From Sorangiineae bacterium NIC37A_2 (GTDB lineage: Bacteria; Myxococcota_A; Polyangia; Polyangiales; Polyangiaceae): DNA of 64,000 bases. The position numbers and the translations under genes are program-made. This document shows positions 1 to 9,483 of the stretch, piece after piece (within the stretch, counting starts at the first letter, position 1; the number at the start of each line of letters is the position of its first letter). The DNA is taken from positions 45,207 to 109,206 of the forward strand of contig NASX01000011.1 in assembly GCA_002085155.1 (NCBI GenBank). Direction: 5' to 3'. A model generated the notes under the pieces. The model worked only from the letters and a program-made list of their open reading frames with translations, ran no database searches and was not told the DNA's origin.

Positions 1-2
1 CC

Positions 3-1412
3 TTTGAAGAGGGCCAGCTGCAGCTCGGGGCGGACGTCGCGGTCTTGCCGGGGATCCCCCTGGTTCGTTCCGTGAAGGCGACGATCACCGGAGCAGCACC
101 GGACGAGACCGTGGCGGCGCTGCCGGGTGGGCGGTACTCGGCCCTCGAGCTGCTCACGCGCTACTTGGTCCACGTCCGCCAAATGCTCATCGATCGGAGC
201 AACCTGGACATCGATCCGGGGGAGGAGCTCGAGGCCATGATCGCCGTGCCCGCCCACGCGAGCACGCGTCAGCGTTATCTCACGATCGAGGCCTTCTCGA
301 GGGCGGGATTTACGGTGGCAGGGCTCGTGAACGAGCCGACAGCGGGAGCGATCGAATACGCGCGCCATACCCTGGGAGCGCTCTCTCCCCGCAGCCAGAA
401 GCGCTACGTGGTTGTTTACGACTTGGGCGGGGGGACCTTTGATACCGCCGCGGTCTCCCTCGTCGATCGCCATTTTGATCTCCTCGGCTCTGAGGGAATC
501 GCCCGCCTCGGGGGCAACAACTTTGACGAAGTCCTGGCGGACCTGGTCCTCGAGGAGCTCGGCCGCTCTCAGGAAGAGGTCGGCGAGCGCACCTACGCTC
601 ATCTCCTCGAGCGCTGTCGCCTCGCGAAAGAATCTTTGAACCCCTCGTCGCGTCGGGTCTTGGTGGACGTCGCCGAGCTGTTCCCGGTCGACCAAGTCGT
701 CGTGAACACTTCCGAGCTCTACCAGCGCACGACGCCGCTCATCGAGCGCACCCTGGGCGCGGTTCAGTCGATCCTCGGCGCGCTCGTCGAACACGGGATC
801 GACCCGGAAAATCCCCGCGAAATGGGCGCGGTCTACCTGGTCGGAGGCAGCGTCCAGTTCCCCGCCGTCCAGCGCCTGCTCCGCACCCGCTTCGGACGGA
901 AGGTCCAGCTCGCCCCCCAGCCCCACGCGGCGACCGCGATCGGTCTCGCCATCGCGGCGGACCCGAACGCCGAGATCTTCGTGCGCGAAGTTCCCACGCG
1001 CCATTTTGGTGTGTGGCGCGAGGGAGATCTCGGGCGCGAGAAGATCTTCGACCCGATCATCGAAAAGAGGATCGGAGACGAACCCCAGGGACCAGTGCGT
1101 GTGGAGCGCGTCTATCACCCGGCTCACGCCGTCGGGCGGCTGCGCTTCGTCGAGTGTACGGCGCTCGGAGAAGACGGCCAGCCTCAGGGAGAGGTGACCC
1201 CTTGGGAGACGATCCTGTTCCCTTACGATCCTGCGCTCGCGGATCGGGCCGATTTGGAGCCATTTTGTGGCGGTCGCGGCCCCTCCGAGCTCCAGGAGGA
1301 AATCGTCGAGACCTACGAGTACACCCCTTCCGGCTTGATCCGCATTGCGATCGAGAACAGGACTCGCGGCTATCGTCGCGAGTACGTGCTCGGTTCGAGC
1401 GCTCACTTGTGA
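3..1412 (+). CDS. Hsp70-family protein with non-canonical C-terminus (5' end missing)
   Basis: The reading frame is open from the first bases, so the true start lies upstream; 469 residues are visible. The Hsp70/actin-fold ATPase core is seen in the phosphate-2 motif [11 protein letters not shown], the GGNNFDEVL segment and the adenosine motif YLVGGSVQFPAVQ. An upstream stretch with NEPTAGAIEYA is the usual Hsp70 hinge signature. After the ATPase domain the chain carries only about 150 residues that resemble a divergent beta-type substrate domain, ending in a strand-rich segment (TYEYTPSGLIRIAIENRT). No helical lid and no EEVD-like tail is present. It is therefore an Hsp70 homologue rather than DnaK itself. 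The next gene starts 10 bases downstream, so the two are probably co-transcribed. Confidence 0.85.
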   Translation, partial: FEEGQLQLGADVAVLPGIPLVRSVKATITGAAPDETVAALPGGRYSALELLTRYLVHVRQMLIDRSNLDIDPGEELEAMIAVPAHASTRQRYLTIEAFSRAGFTVAGLVNEPTAGAIEYARHTLGALSPRSQKRYVVVYDLGGGTFDTAAVSLVDRHFDLLGSEGIARLGGNNFDEVLADLVLEELGRSQEEVGERTYAHLLERCRLAKESLNPSSRRVLVDVAELFPVDQVVVNTSELYQRTTPLIERTLGAVQSILGALVEHGIDPENPREMGAVYLVGGSVQFPAVQRLLRTRFGRKVQLAPQPHAATAIGLAIAADPNAEIFVREVPTRHFGVWREGDLGREKIFDPIIEKRIGDEPQGPVRVERVYHPAHAVGRLRFVECTALGEDGQPQGEVTPWETILFPYDPALADRADLEPFCGGRGPSELQEEIVETYEYTPSGLIRIAIENRTRGYRREYVLGSSAHL

Positions 1413-1422
1413 GAGGAACGTC

Positions 1423-1911
1423 ATGACCGGCGCCGATATCTTCCTCACCGTGCTCGGCGTCCTGCTCGTCCTGGCCGGCCTCGTCGGGACATTGCTCCCG
1501 ATCCTTCCGAGCACTCCCTTTGTCTTTCTCGGCCTTTGGCTCATCGCCTGGGTCGATGACTACGCCCACGTCGGGCCTTTGGTGCTGTGGATCCTGGCCG
1601 GGCTCACGGTCCTGACCTTGGTGCTCGATTTCGTAGCGGGGATTTTAGGCGCGGAGCGGGTGGCGGCGAGTCGCGCGGCGCTCGTCGGGGCCGCTCTCGG
1701 TTCGGTGGTCGGGATTTTCGGCGGGTTTTTGGGGGTGATCCTGGGGCCGCTTTTGGGCGCGGCGCTCGGCGAGCTTTACGCGCGGAGCGACATGATCCGG
1801 GCCGGGAAGGTCGCGCTCGCCACTTGGATCGGAATGTTGCTCGGCGCTCTGGCGAAGGTGGCCATCGCTATCGTGATGGTGGGAATCTTCCTTGTGGCCT
1901 GGATCTTCTGA
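1423..1911 (+). CDS. DUF456-family inner-membrane protein
   Basis: A 162-residue, very hydrophobic protein with about four membrane segments and glycine-zipper-like stretches (GALGSVVGIFGGFLGVILGP). The N-terminal pattern GTLLPILPSTPFVFLGLW fits the DUF456 family of small membrane proteins, whose function is not established. I place the start at the ATG ten bases after the preceding stop, with GAGAGGAAC just upstream as a ribosome site. A longer frame reaching back to 1345 would overlap the Hsp70-like gene and adds no membrane sequence. It probably shares a transcript with that gene and is followed by a strong hairpin. Confidence 0.75.
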   Translation: MTGADIFLTVLGVLLVLAGLVGTLLPILPSTPFVFLGLWLIAWVDDYAHVGPLVLWILAGLTVLTLVLDFVAGILGAERVAASRAALVGAALGSVVGIFGGFLGVILGPLLGAALGELYARSDMIRAGKVALATWIGMLLGALAKVAIAIVMVGIFLVAWIF

Positions 1912-1977
1912 GGGAACGGAGCTTTTCGGTTCGGCCTTGTCGAGCGCGAACGTTCTGAGCGAGCCGGACAAAGCGAA

Positions 1978-2014
1978 GGCCATCCCGAGTTGGCTCAGGA
2001 TGGCCCGTCGTTTT
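1978..2014 (+). terminator. Rho-independent-like terminator
   Basis: Perfect 8-bp stem GGCCATCC/GGATGGCC (1978-1985 with 1998-2005), 12-base loop, then CGTCG and TTTT. It lies between two convergent genes (stops at 1911 and 2042). On the minus strand the arm is followed by TTCGCTTTG, so it could serve both directions. Confidence 0.6.
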
Positions 2015-2041
2015 GCGAGCACCGCCTTGGGCGACGATGGT

Positions 2042-2653
2042 CTAGGCGAGCGCGCCAATAGGCACGCCCTCGGCTTTGAGCAGGCGGCCGAGATAGTCGG
2101 AGCGGGACTCGAGCCAGCGTTCAAGCAGGAGCACCATGTCCTTCGAGGTCCGCATGGCGCGGATCGCCATCGTGTCGGCGACGTTTCGGAGGAAGAGCAT
2201 GAGCTCCGTGAACGAGGAGGCGAGCTCCGCGAGGACATCCGCCTGAGGGCTGGGGGACTCAAGGCTCAGGGCCGTGGGCCCTGGCATCAGCGAGGCCGCG
2301 AGTCCGTAGGCCCGCTGACCGATGCGGACGACGTAACCGTCGTCGAGGCCCGAACGAGCGAGATGAGGCTGGTAAAGGCCGCCGAGCAAGAGGACGCCGT
2401 CGCCGAGCTTCCGCAAACGTTCGAAGCGGACGGCGCGGGCGGCCTGGAGCGCCTCGGCCAGCTGGAGCGCGAGGGGCGCGCCCACCGTTTGTTCGATCGG
2501 GGAGCCGGGCAGCGCAGTCTCCGTCAGGAGCCCGAGGACGTATTCGCTCATGACGGGATCCGGGGGCCGGGCGCTGCCTTTGGCGGTGTCTTCGATCACG
2601 TCACGAAAGTAAGAGGACCAATCAGCCTCGAGACTCAAGGTATGTTCTGCCAC
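2042..2653 (-). CDS. Conserved protein of unknown function
   Basis: A 203-residue soluble protein without a signal peptide or membrane segment. It is mostly predicted helix and rich in Leu and Ala, with no catalytic motif that I recognise. The middle segment (GDGVLLLGGLYQPHLARSGL, then GYVVRIGQRAYGLAAS) looks like a compact conserved core, and the C-terminal half (SSFTELMLFLRNVADTMAIRA) looks like a long helix pair. GC-rich third positions match the neighbours, so I take it as a real gene. The upstream Lhr gene on the same strand ends 60 bases before its start. Nothing in the sequence fixes a role. Confidence 0.6.
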   Translation of the reverse strand: MAEHTLSLEADWSSYFRDVIEDTAKGSARPPDPVMSEYVLGLLTETALPGSPIEQTVGAPLALQLAEALQAARAVRFERLRKLGDGVLLLGGLYQPHLARSGLDDGYVVRIGQRAYGLAASLMPGPTALSLESPSPQADVLAELASSFTELMLFLRNVADTMAIRAMRTSKDMVLLLERWLESRSDYLGRLLKAEGVPIGALA

Positions 2654-2713
2654 AAAGAACCTCCTTCACTGCGCCCGAGGTCCGGTGTACGAAAACCCCG
2701 GCACGTTATCTTT

Positions 2714-5700
2714 TTAGACTAACAAATTCTGCGCTCCTTCGCCAAGGCCTCTCCTCGGAGGATGCAGCCGTCCTTTTCGCACAGCGGTTTCCACCTCGTT
2801 TCGAACGAGAGAAGAAGCTCCTTCTCGCTCGAAAATTTGAATGGTGGAGCCCTCGTAAGTGGCGACAAGTCGTCCGCGCGAAAGAACGAACCCGCGTCCA
2901 AGTAGGCGTGGAAGTCGCACATCCTCCGTCAGAACCCCTACCAAGTTCAGGGGATCGACCGCGGAGAGGCTGACGAGCTGGGACTCTTGGCTCGCTTCTG
3001 GGACCTGCTTTCGGAGCAGCGGAATCGCATCAGACAGGGCGAACTGTTCCCCCGGGATGCCTGCCACAAAACGCCCACCGCGAATTTCTCCGCGGGCTTC
3101 GAGCCGATGGAACTCGCGGATGAGCTCCCGATAGGGGGGAAGGTCGCGCTCCCGGGTCAGGAGGGGACGGGTGACCACGCCCCAGCGCCGGAGAAGGACG
3201 CGGCAGAACTCTTCGACGCTATGCGCCGGTTCGGGGTCGGTCTCAGGGCGGAGCAGCGAGATGCGCCCGATGCTCTCGAGTCCGCGGTGAGTGCCTCGGG
3301 CTCGACGATTGCGCCGCTCTCGTTCGGCGGAGCTTTGAATCAAGAGGCGCAATCCGAGGAAGGAATCCGTTGTCACCGCCCCCGCCGCGGCCAGCTCGCG
3401 CAGGGCCGACTCGAACTGGGCTGTTAAGAGCCCTGTCCCTTTCTGGATTTCGAAGGCAAAAGAGGCCCCTCGCTCCTTGAGGAAGGCGACGATCCGAGAC
3501 GCGTCCGCTCCGAGCGCTTCGGGCGTCTCGGTGCGCGGCATGAAGGAAGAATCCCGCGGGAGTAAGAGGACCTGCGTCGTCTTCAGGGGCGCTCGCGCCT
3601 TTCCTCCGACGCTGCGCCAGACAAACTCGCCGCTTTGGCAGAGCAGGTCGAGGTAGCCGGGGCTGTAGTCGGCGACGCGCGCGGGAAGGATTTCCTTCTC
3701 CCAGGCCGCGGCTGGTGCGCTCACGCCCTCGAGCTGCAATAGGACCTGTCTCGTTCCTTCGACGCCTCTCTTCTTCGCGCCTTCGGTCACCCCCTGCCAC
3801 TCGCTCAAAAAAGCGAGGTAACGAACGATGCTGACGGGCTCGATACGTTTTCGGAGCTCGGTGACGGTTCTCCTGTGGATGCGCGCCAGGATGCGCCGCT
3901 CGCAGAACTCTGTGGCACGAGGGCGATCGGTGCGGAAGCTGCCGCGGAGCACGATGCCTTCTGCTTCCAGCTCTCCCAAGGAAGCAAGCGCCTCCTCCTC
4001 GCTCACGCGGAGGGATTCTGCGGCCTCGTCGGCCGTGATGGGACCGACGATTTCGAGCCGATTGCGAAGCAGAGAGGCCCGCGCGCGGGCCTGGTCCGCC
4101 TCGTCTCTCTGAAGGGGCTCAGGGCGGCGCCCAGTCCAGGTGGCGCCCGGGTGTACCGCAGCGAACTCTTGGCTGCGCTCTCGGGCGACCCAAAAGACGG
4201 CGCCTTTTGCGCTCGCGCGTGACGCGCGGCCGAGCCCTTCGAGGCGCTCAAACCACTCTGTACCCCCGGGGAGCGCCTCACCTTCCTCGGCGCGGAGGTA
4301 ACCGTAGAGGCAGAGGGTGTCATGGAGCTCTTCCTCGTCGCGGGGAGCCGGCCAGATCTCGCTCTTGACCTCTTCGATGGCTTCTTGGCTGAGGGAGGCG
4401 GAGCCGAGCTCGGGCCCCGTGAAACGCCTGAGCTGGACCGCCTGGGTCCGCCGCTCCTCGATCGGCGCATCGTCGAGGAACGCGTAGGGGCGAGCTGTGA
4501 GAATTTCATGAGCCGCGGGGGAAGGCTCCGTCACATCGCGTGCGAGCGCTCGGATGCTGCCACCTCTGAGGCCCCGCAGGACCGCCAAAAAACCTTCCGC
4601 GTCCATCGCCTCGTGGAGCGCGTCGAAAAGGGTCTGCTTGACGAGGGGATGATCCGGGATCTCGCGGTCACCTTGGATATTTTCGAGGCAAGCGACCTGA
4701 TCGGGGAAACATGTGGCGAGCAGGTCGTCGGCGTCCATGCGCTGGAAGCGGGGCGGGACCTTTCGTCCCCCGCGGAAGCGCAGGATGGACAAGGCCCTGG
4801 AGGCGTTCCAGCGGAAGCGCGTTTGGAACAAGGGAGCGTCGAGGGTGGCTTGTTCGAGCACCGACAGAGCGCTCTCCGGGTGCAAGAACGAGAACAGCTC
4901 CTCGAGCGGGAAGGAGTGCATGGGGCCGAGGGAGAAGACAATCGCGTCGTCGCCTGCGGCGGCCTGGAGCTCGACGTTGAAGCTGCGACAGAAGCGCTTA
5001 CGGAGCGCAAGGCCGAGAGCCCGGTTGATGCGGGTGCCGAAGGGCGCGTGTAAGACGACGTGCATCCCGTCGGTCTCGTCGAAGAAACGCTCCGCGATGA
5101 GCTGCGTTTGGGTCGGCAGCGCGCCGAGCGCTCGCTTGGTGGCGAGCAAGTAGAGGACCACCTCTTCGGCGACTTTCGGATCGACTCCCGCGCGGGCGGC
5201 GAGCTCGCTCGCAAGTCCGGTGTCCTTTTCGCGTTCGTCCACCCATGCGCGCAAGATGGAAACGGCGCGAGAGAGCTCATCGCTGCGCGCGGGAGCTTCG
5301 CCGATCCAAAATGGAATGTTCGGCGGTTGACCTTGAGCGTCCGCGACCCGGACCACTCCTGGCAAGACCTGCAAGATGCGGTAACTCGAGTTCCCGAGCT
5401 GGAACACATCCCCGCCCATGGCTTCGACAGCAAAGTCCTCGTGGACAGTGCCCACCATGAGATTGTCAGGATCGAGGCGCACCTCGTAGTCGAAGGAGTC
5501 GGGGATGGCGCCACCGTTCGTGATGGCGGTCAAACGAGCGCCGCGACGACCCCGGAGAACGTCGGAGGTCGAGTCGTAGTGGAGATAGGCAGCGCGCCGT
5601 CCGCGCTCGGTGGTGAACCCTTGAGAGAGGAGTTCGACCAGAGCGTTGAAGGTCTCCCTTGTGAGCTCTCTGTACGGAAGCGCTCGCCGAAACAGCTCGA

Positions 5701-7006
5701 ACAGGTCGGTGACCGAGCGCGGCGCGGCGGCGACCTCCGCGACCATTTGCTGCAACAGAACGTCGAGGGGCCCCGGGGGGACAGCCGTCTTGTCGAGGTC
5801 GCCCCGGTGGATGGCTTCGAAGAGGGCGACACTCTCGACGAGATCGTCGCGCGAAAGGGGGAAGAGTCGTCCTTTGGGGACGCCGCCGACTCGATGACAG
5901 GCGCGCCCGACCCGCTGCAAGAAGGTTGCGATACGCCCGGGTGAGCCGATCTGGCAGACCAGCTCGACGTCGCCGATATCGATGCCGAGCTCGAGGGACG
6001 CGGTCGCGACGAGGACCTTGAGCTCTCCGCGCTTCAGGCGCCCCTCCGCGTGGGCCCGGCGCTTTTGGGACAGGCTCCCGTGGTGACAGGCGACGGAGCT
6101 CTCACCGATGCGTTCCCCGAGGTGGCGCGTGATGCGCTCGGCGAGCCGTCTGGTGTTGGTGAAGACGAGGGTGGTCCGATGCTCAGCGGAGAAGGCGGCG
6201 AGACGGTCGTAGATCTCGTTCCAACCGTCCGCGCTCATGACCGCCTCGAGGGGAAGCTCCGGGGGGACGATCGCGATGTCGAGCTCTCGGGGGCCCGTCT
6301 CGTCGACGATGGTAGGCGCGGGGCGCGCATTTCCGACCAAGAACTCGGCGACCACGTCGACGGGACGTTGGGTCGCGGAAAGGCCAATGCGGCGCGGCTT
6401 TTTCCCGCGCTCGGCGAGGGTCAGAGCGTCGAGGCGCTCCAGGGAGAGGGCGAGGTGGGCCCCTCGCTTGTTCGGGACGAAGGCGTGAATTTCGTCGATG
6501 ATGACCTGCTCGACCGTTTTCAGGCTGGCTCGCCCGCTCTCGCTCGTTAAAAGGATGTAAAGGGACTCGGGGGTTGTGATGTAGATGTGGGGAGGACACT
6601 TCGCCCGGCTGGCGCGGTCCTTCATCGACGTATCGCCCGTCCGAGCGAAGGTCGTGATGCGCGCCGGGGAGAGACCGAGAGCTTCGAGCTCGCGGGAGAT
6701 CCCAGCGAGCGGCTCGATCAGGTTCTGCTCGATGTCGGTGACGAGCGCCTTGAGCGGCGAGACGTAAAGCACGCGCGTCTCGTCGGGGAGCTGTCCTCCC
6801 GGGGAGCGAAGCCCCTCTTCGATGAGGTCGTTCACCGCGGACAAGAAGGCGGCGAGCGTCTTCCCGGAGCCCGTCGGCGACAGGACCAAGACGTCGCCTC
6901 CCTCTTGAATTTTCGGCCAGGCGCGGGCCTGAGCCGAAGTCGGGCCCGCAAAGCGACTTTCGAGCCAGCGGAGAGTGGCCGGATGAAACGAAAAGTCGCG
7001 CTTCAT
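2714..7006 (-). CDS. lhr: Lhr-family ATP-dependent helicase (Lhr-Core plus long C-terminal region)
   Basis: A 1430-residue superfamily 2 helicase, a length typical of bacterial long-form Lhr proteins (DNA repair; 3'-5' DNA or RNA:DNA unwinding). Visible motifs are Walker A SPTGSGKT (residues 43-50), motif II DEIH (171-174), motif III SAT (210-212), an ATASLELGIDIG stretch (motif V region, about 335-345) and motif VI QRVGRACHR (364-372). Most Lhr proteins have QRxGRAGH there, so the Cys in place of Gly is unusual. The winged-helix and Lhr-specific domains follow, then a C-terminal extension of about 550 residues. The start ATG is immediately preceded by GAGAGG. The gene lies just upstream (same strand) of an unknown gene and 20 bases from the end of the metalloprotease gene. 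Confidence 0.9.
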   Translation of the reverse strand: MKRDFSFHPATLRWLESRFAGPTSAQARAWPKIQEGGDVLVLSPTGSGKTLAAFLSAVNDLIEEGLRSPGGQLPDETRVLYVSPLKALVTDIEQNLIEPLAGISRELEALGLSPARITTFARTGDTSMKDRASRAKCPPHIYITTPESLYILLTSESGRASLKTVEQVIIDEIHAFVPNKRGAHLALSLERLDALTLAERGKKPRRIGLSATQRPVDVVAEFLVGNARPAPTIVDETGPRELDIAIVPPELPLEAVMSADGWNEIYDRLAAFSAEHRTTLVFTNTRRLAERITRHLGERIGESSVACHHGSLSQKRRAHAEGRLKRGELKVLVATASLELGIDIGDVELVCQIGSPGRIATFLQRVGRACHRVGGVPKGRLFPLSRDDLVESVALFEAIHRGDLDKTAVPPGPLDVLLQQMVAEVAAAPRSVTDLFELFRRALPYRELTRETFNALVELLSQGFTTERGRRAAYLHYDSTSDVLRGRRGARLTAITNGGAIPDSFDYEVRLDPDNLMVGTVHEDFAVEAMGGDVFQLGNSSYRILQVLPGVVRVADAQGQPPNIPFWIGEAPARSDELSRAVSILRAWVDEREKDTGLASELAARAGVDPKVAEEVVLYLLATKRALGALPTQTQLIAERFFDETDGMHVVLHAPFGTRINRALGLALRKRFCRSFNVELQAAAGDDAIVFSLGPMHSFPLEELFSFLHPESALSVLEQATLDAPLFQTRFRWNASRALSILRFRGGRKVPPRFQRMDADDLLATCFPDQVACLENIQGDREIPDHPLVKQTLFDALHEAMDAEGFLAVLRGLRGGSIRALARDVTEPSPAAHEILTARPYAFLDDAPIEERRTQAVQLRRFTGPELGSASLSQEAIEEVKSEIWPAPRDEEELHDTLCLYGYLRAEEGEALPGGTEWFERLEGLGRASRASAKGAVFWVARERSQEFAAVHPGATWTGRRPEPLQRDEADQARARASLLRNRLEIVGPITADEAAESLRVSEEEALASLGELEAEGIVLRGSFRTDRPRATEFCERRILARIHRRTVTELRKRIEPVSIVRYLAFLSEWQGVTEGAKKRGVEGTRQVLLQLEGVSAPAAAWEKEILPARVADYSPGYLDLLCQSGEFVWRSVGGKARAPLKTTQVLLLPRDSSFMPRTETPEALGADASRIVAFLKERGASFAFEIQKGTGLLTAQFESALRELAAAGAVTTDSFLGLRLLIQSSAERERRNRRARGTHRGLESIGRISLLRPETDPEPAHSVEEFCRVLLRRWGVVTRPLLTRERDLPPYRELIREFHRLEARGEIRGGRFVAGIPGEQFALSDAIPLLRKQVPEASQESQLVSLSAVDPLNLVGVLTEDVRLPRLLGRGFVLSRGRLVATYEGSTIQIFEREGASSLVRNEVETAVRKGRLHPPRRGLGEGAQNLLV

Positions 7007-7026
7007 CCTCTCGGCTTTACCACAGA

Positions 7027-9219
7027 TCAGTAGGCGAGCACGGGTCCGCCCACCGGTCCGATGGCAGCCCAGCCCGGCTTTGGCGCGGGGACGAACAGCA
7101 CGAAGCCGTCACTATCGGACATGGCCGTGCGGCTGGCCTCGACCTCCAAGATGGGGCTGCCGTCCGCGTCGTAGACAATGGCGAGCTCAGGAGTACCGGG
7201 CGCCGCCGGGAGATTCATGGTCCCGCTCCAGCTCACCCCGGTTCCGGTGCTGAGCATGATCCAGAAGGTCTCGGGTTTGCCGTGAACGAGAGGCGCGCTC
7301 GGGCGGTTCACCGCCTGGATGCGGGTGGCGAGTCGGTTGTACGTGTAGTCGCTGATCCAGTTCGGTGAGCAGTAGCTCATGAAATCCCGGAATTCTCCGG
7401 GATTCTTGAGAGAGGAGGAGAGGGCGTCATAACCCCAAGAGCCGATGCGGGCGTCTTCGTAGGGGAACTGCCGGTCGCCGGTGACGCCGCAGGGGGCGTG
7501 GTCGCGGCCGTGACTATGCCCGAGCTCGTGGGGGAAGGTGCCGAAAGACACGTTCTCGTCGAAGGCGATTCCGAGCCCGCCCCGAAGGACTGCGCTCTGG
7601 GGACGATCATCGACGAGGTAAGCGATGCCCGTCGTGCAAGATCCGTTGCAAAACTGCCGGAACGATTGGGCGGGCTTGATCAAACCATAATAGTAGACGT
7701 CTGCCGGAGCTCCGTCCTCGTAGCGCCGAGTCACGACGCGCTGCAGGACTTCCTCGAAAGAGAAGTTCGTGCCTGTGGCGCCGCTCGCCATCGGCGGGAC
7801 GACCGTGTACTCGAGTTGAGTGATGGGATACTGACTCTCGACCAGGTCGACGAATTTCTTGAGGGCAGCCTCGTCGGTCTCTGGGACCCTGCCGTCGTGG
7901 GAGATGGGTAGGAAGGCGACCTTCACAGTGCCGGTCTCGATGGCGTCGAGCGGGGTCGCGCCCGTCGACGGGATGCGCTGAGGAGTGGACATGGGATTGC
8001 TTCCGGCAGCGCAGTCGACGAGCTCCAGGGAGTAGCTCACGCCTGCTTCCATAGCCTCGGCGGGCACCTGGATTTGGAAGGTCGAGTCCAGAGTTTGTGG
8101 AGCGGAGGCCCCTCCGAGCATCCGCTTGTCGAAAAAGACGCGGTCTTCATTGCCCCCTTCGAGCCTGAGACGCAGGGAGAGGTTCCGCGCTTGGAAGCCT
8201 GCCTTCGGCTCGATGAAACCGCGTACGAGGGCCGCTCGTCCTTGGACCACGGGGGCCTTGCGCATCGCAGTCGGCACTGTCGCGTTCGCTTCGAAGAGCG
8301 GAATCTCGACGGCCTGGTAGATCGAGGCGCGCGTGAGCGTCGCGTCGGCGACAGCCCCAGCGCAGTCGTCGTTCGCTTTGGCGATACACTCGCCGTTTTC
8401 ACAGCCCTGTCCTTCGGCGCAGGATTTCCCACACATGCCGCAGTGGTTTTGCTCCGTCTTCAGATCGCGGCACTGACCATCGCAGAGTGTGAGAGAGCCC
8501 GAGCAAGCGCAGCTGCCGGAGGCACAAGTCGTCCCTGTACCGCAAGCGGCGCCGCAGCTGCCGCAGTTGTTCGAATCCGTGGTTAGGTTCACGCACTGGC
8601 CATTGCAGAGCGTCGTCCCGCTCGGACACGCGCAGGCGCCGGAGACGCACGCCTGTCCACTGGAACAAACCTGGTTACAGGCCCCACAGTGGAGAGCGGA
8701 GCTCCCAGTATCCACACACTCATTGCCACAGCGGACAGTGCCCGGAGGGCAGGGGCAGTTCGGCCCCTGGCAGGCCTCGCAGACGCCCCGATTGCACGTT
8801 CCGGAGCAGGGCTGATTGCAGCCGCCGCAGTGGAGCAGTGAGCTCGTCACGTCGACACACTCGGTGCCGCAGCGAGCCGTAGGTGCCGCACACTTGGCTT
8901 GGCAGGTTCCTCCCAGGCACACGGTGCCTTCTGGGCAGCCCGCAGGACAGGTCACCACGCAAGCGCCGCTCTGACACTCGGAGCTTGCGCCACAGGCTGC
9001 GTTGCAGCTGCCACAGTGATCGTGATTCGATTGTGGGTCGACGCAGTCTTGTCCGCAGGCGACCGTCGGAGGGGCGCAAACTGGAGGATTGTTCCCGAGG
9101 GAAGAGTCTTCGGTGTTGTCGGAATCCTCAGGTCCGTCAGACCCGCCCGAACAGCCCCAGAGCGTCGCCCAGCAAAGGAGGAAAATCAGGCTGCTTCGGA
9201 TCAATCGCCCTGGGGCCAT
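7027..9219 (-). CDS. Secreted lipoprotein: five Cys-rich (Stig1-like) repeats plus metzincin-type zinc protease
   Basis: A 730-residue exported protein. The N-terminus has a basic stretch, a hydrophobic core and a lipobox (LWGC), predicting a lipoprotein. Residues about 45-270 hold five repeats of a pattern like C-x6-C-x3-CVD-x6-HCG-x-C-x3-C, as in the Stig1-like repeats common in Myxococcota surface proteins. After a beta-rich region comes HELGHSHGRDH, the HExxHxxGxxH zinc motif of metzincins (His564, Glu565, His568, His574). About 45 residues later DFMSYC supplies the expected Met-turn. The enzyme should be an extracellular or outer-membrane zinc endopeptidase; the substrate is unknown. The M66 family and other metzincin lipoproteins are the closest guesses. 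It is divergent from the MerR/isc operon across 289 bases. Confidence 0.85.
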   Translation of the reverse strand: MAPGRLIRSSLIFLLCWATLWGCSGGSDGPEDSDNTEDSSLGNNPPVCAPPTVACGQDCVDPQSNHDHCGSCNAACGASSECQSGACVVTCPAGCPEGTVCLGGTCQAKCAAPTARCGTECVDVTSSLLHCGGCNQPCSGTCNRGVCEACQGPNCPCPPGTVRCGNECVDTGSSALHCGACNQVCSSGQACVSGACACPSGTTLCNGQCVNLTTDSNNCGSCGAACGTGTTCASGSCACSGSLTLCDGQCRDLKTEQNHCGMCGKSCAEGQGCENGECIAKANDDCAGAVADATLTRASIYQAVEIPLFEANATVPTAMRKAPVVQGRAALVRGFIEPKAGFQARNLSLRLRLEGGNEDRVFFDKRMLGGASAPQTLDSTFQIQVPAEAMEAGVSYSLELVDCAAGSNPMSTPQRIPSTGATPLDAIETGTVKVAFLPISHDGRVPETDEAALKKFVDLVESQYPITQLEYTVVPPMASGATGTNFSFEEVLQRVVTRRYEDGAPADVYYYGLIKPAQSFRQFCNGSCTTGIAYLVDDRPQSAVLRGGLGIAFDENVSFGTFPHELGHSHGRDHAPCGVTGDRQFPYEDARIGSWGYDALSSSLKNPGEFRDFMSYCSPNWISDYTYNRLATRIQAVNRPSAPLVHGKPETFWIMLSTGTGVSWSGTMNLPAAPGTPELAIVYDADGSPILEVEASRTAMSDSDGFVLFVPAPKPGWAAIGPVGGPVLAY

Positions 9220-9419
9220 GATCCATGAAGGCTACAAGGTCTAACGGCGGAATTGGTCGCTGTCGGGCAGGACCTACACGCCGTGGTGCTGATTTTCCGG
9301 GTCGTCATCATAAGTCTCTCATCTCGCTGAAAACGGCTGAAAATGAGAAATCGCGAGTGGAAGCAGCCGGAAAGCGCTGCCTCGGCTCTCCGCGTCGGCA
9401 TTTGTTCAGGATTTTCCGT

Positions 9420-9448
9420 TTGACAGGGGGCCCGGCGAGTCCTACATC
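9420..9448 (+). promoter_or_regulatory. Candidate sigma-70 promoter of the MerR-isc operon
   Basis: A perfect -35 TTGACA (9420-9425) is followed, after 17 bases, by TACATC (9443-9448), a weak -10. The start of transcription would fall near 9455, just ahead of the dyad at 9460-9483. The rest of the 9220-9508 intergenic region shows no open frame that I believe. Confidence 0.45.
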
Positions 9449-9459
9449 ACCCTTGAACC

Positions 9460-9483
9460 AACTCTCACCTGTACGTAAGAGTT
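9460..9483 (+). promoter_or_regulatory. Candidate operator dyad upstream of the MerR gene
   Basis: AACTCT (9460-9465) and AGAGTT (9478-9483) form a perfect 6+6 inverted repeat, extended inward by further matches (AC/GT and T/A) to an imperfect 24-bp dyad. That length suits a MerR-type dimer. An alternative -35 (TTGAAC, 9453-9458) overlaps its left edge. The position just downstream of the likely transcription start suits autoregulation. Confidence 0.45.
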
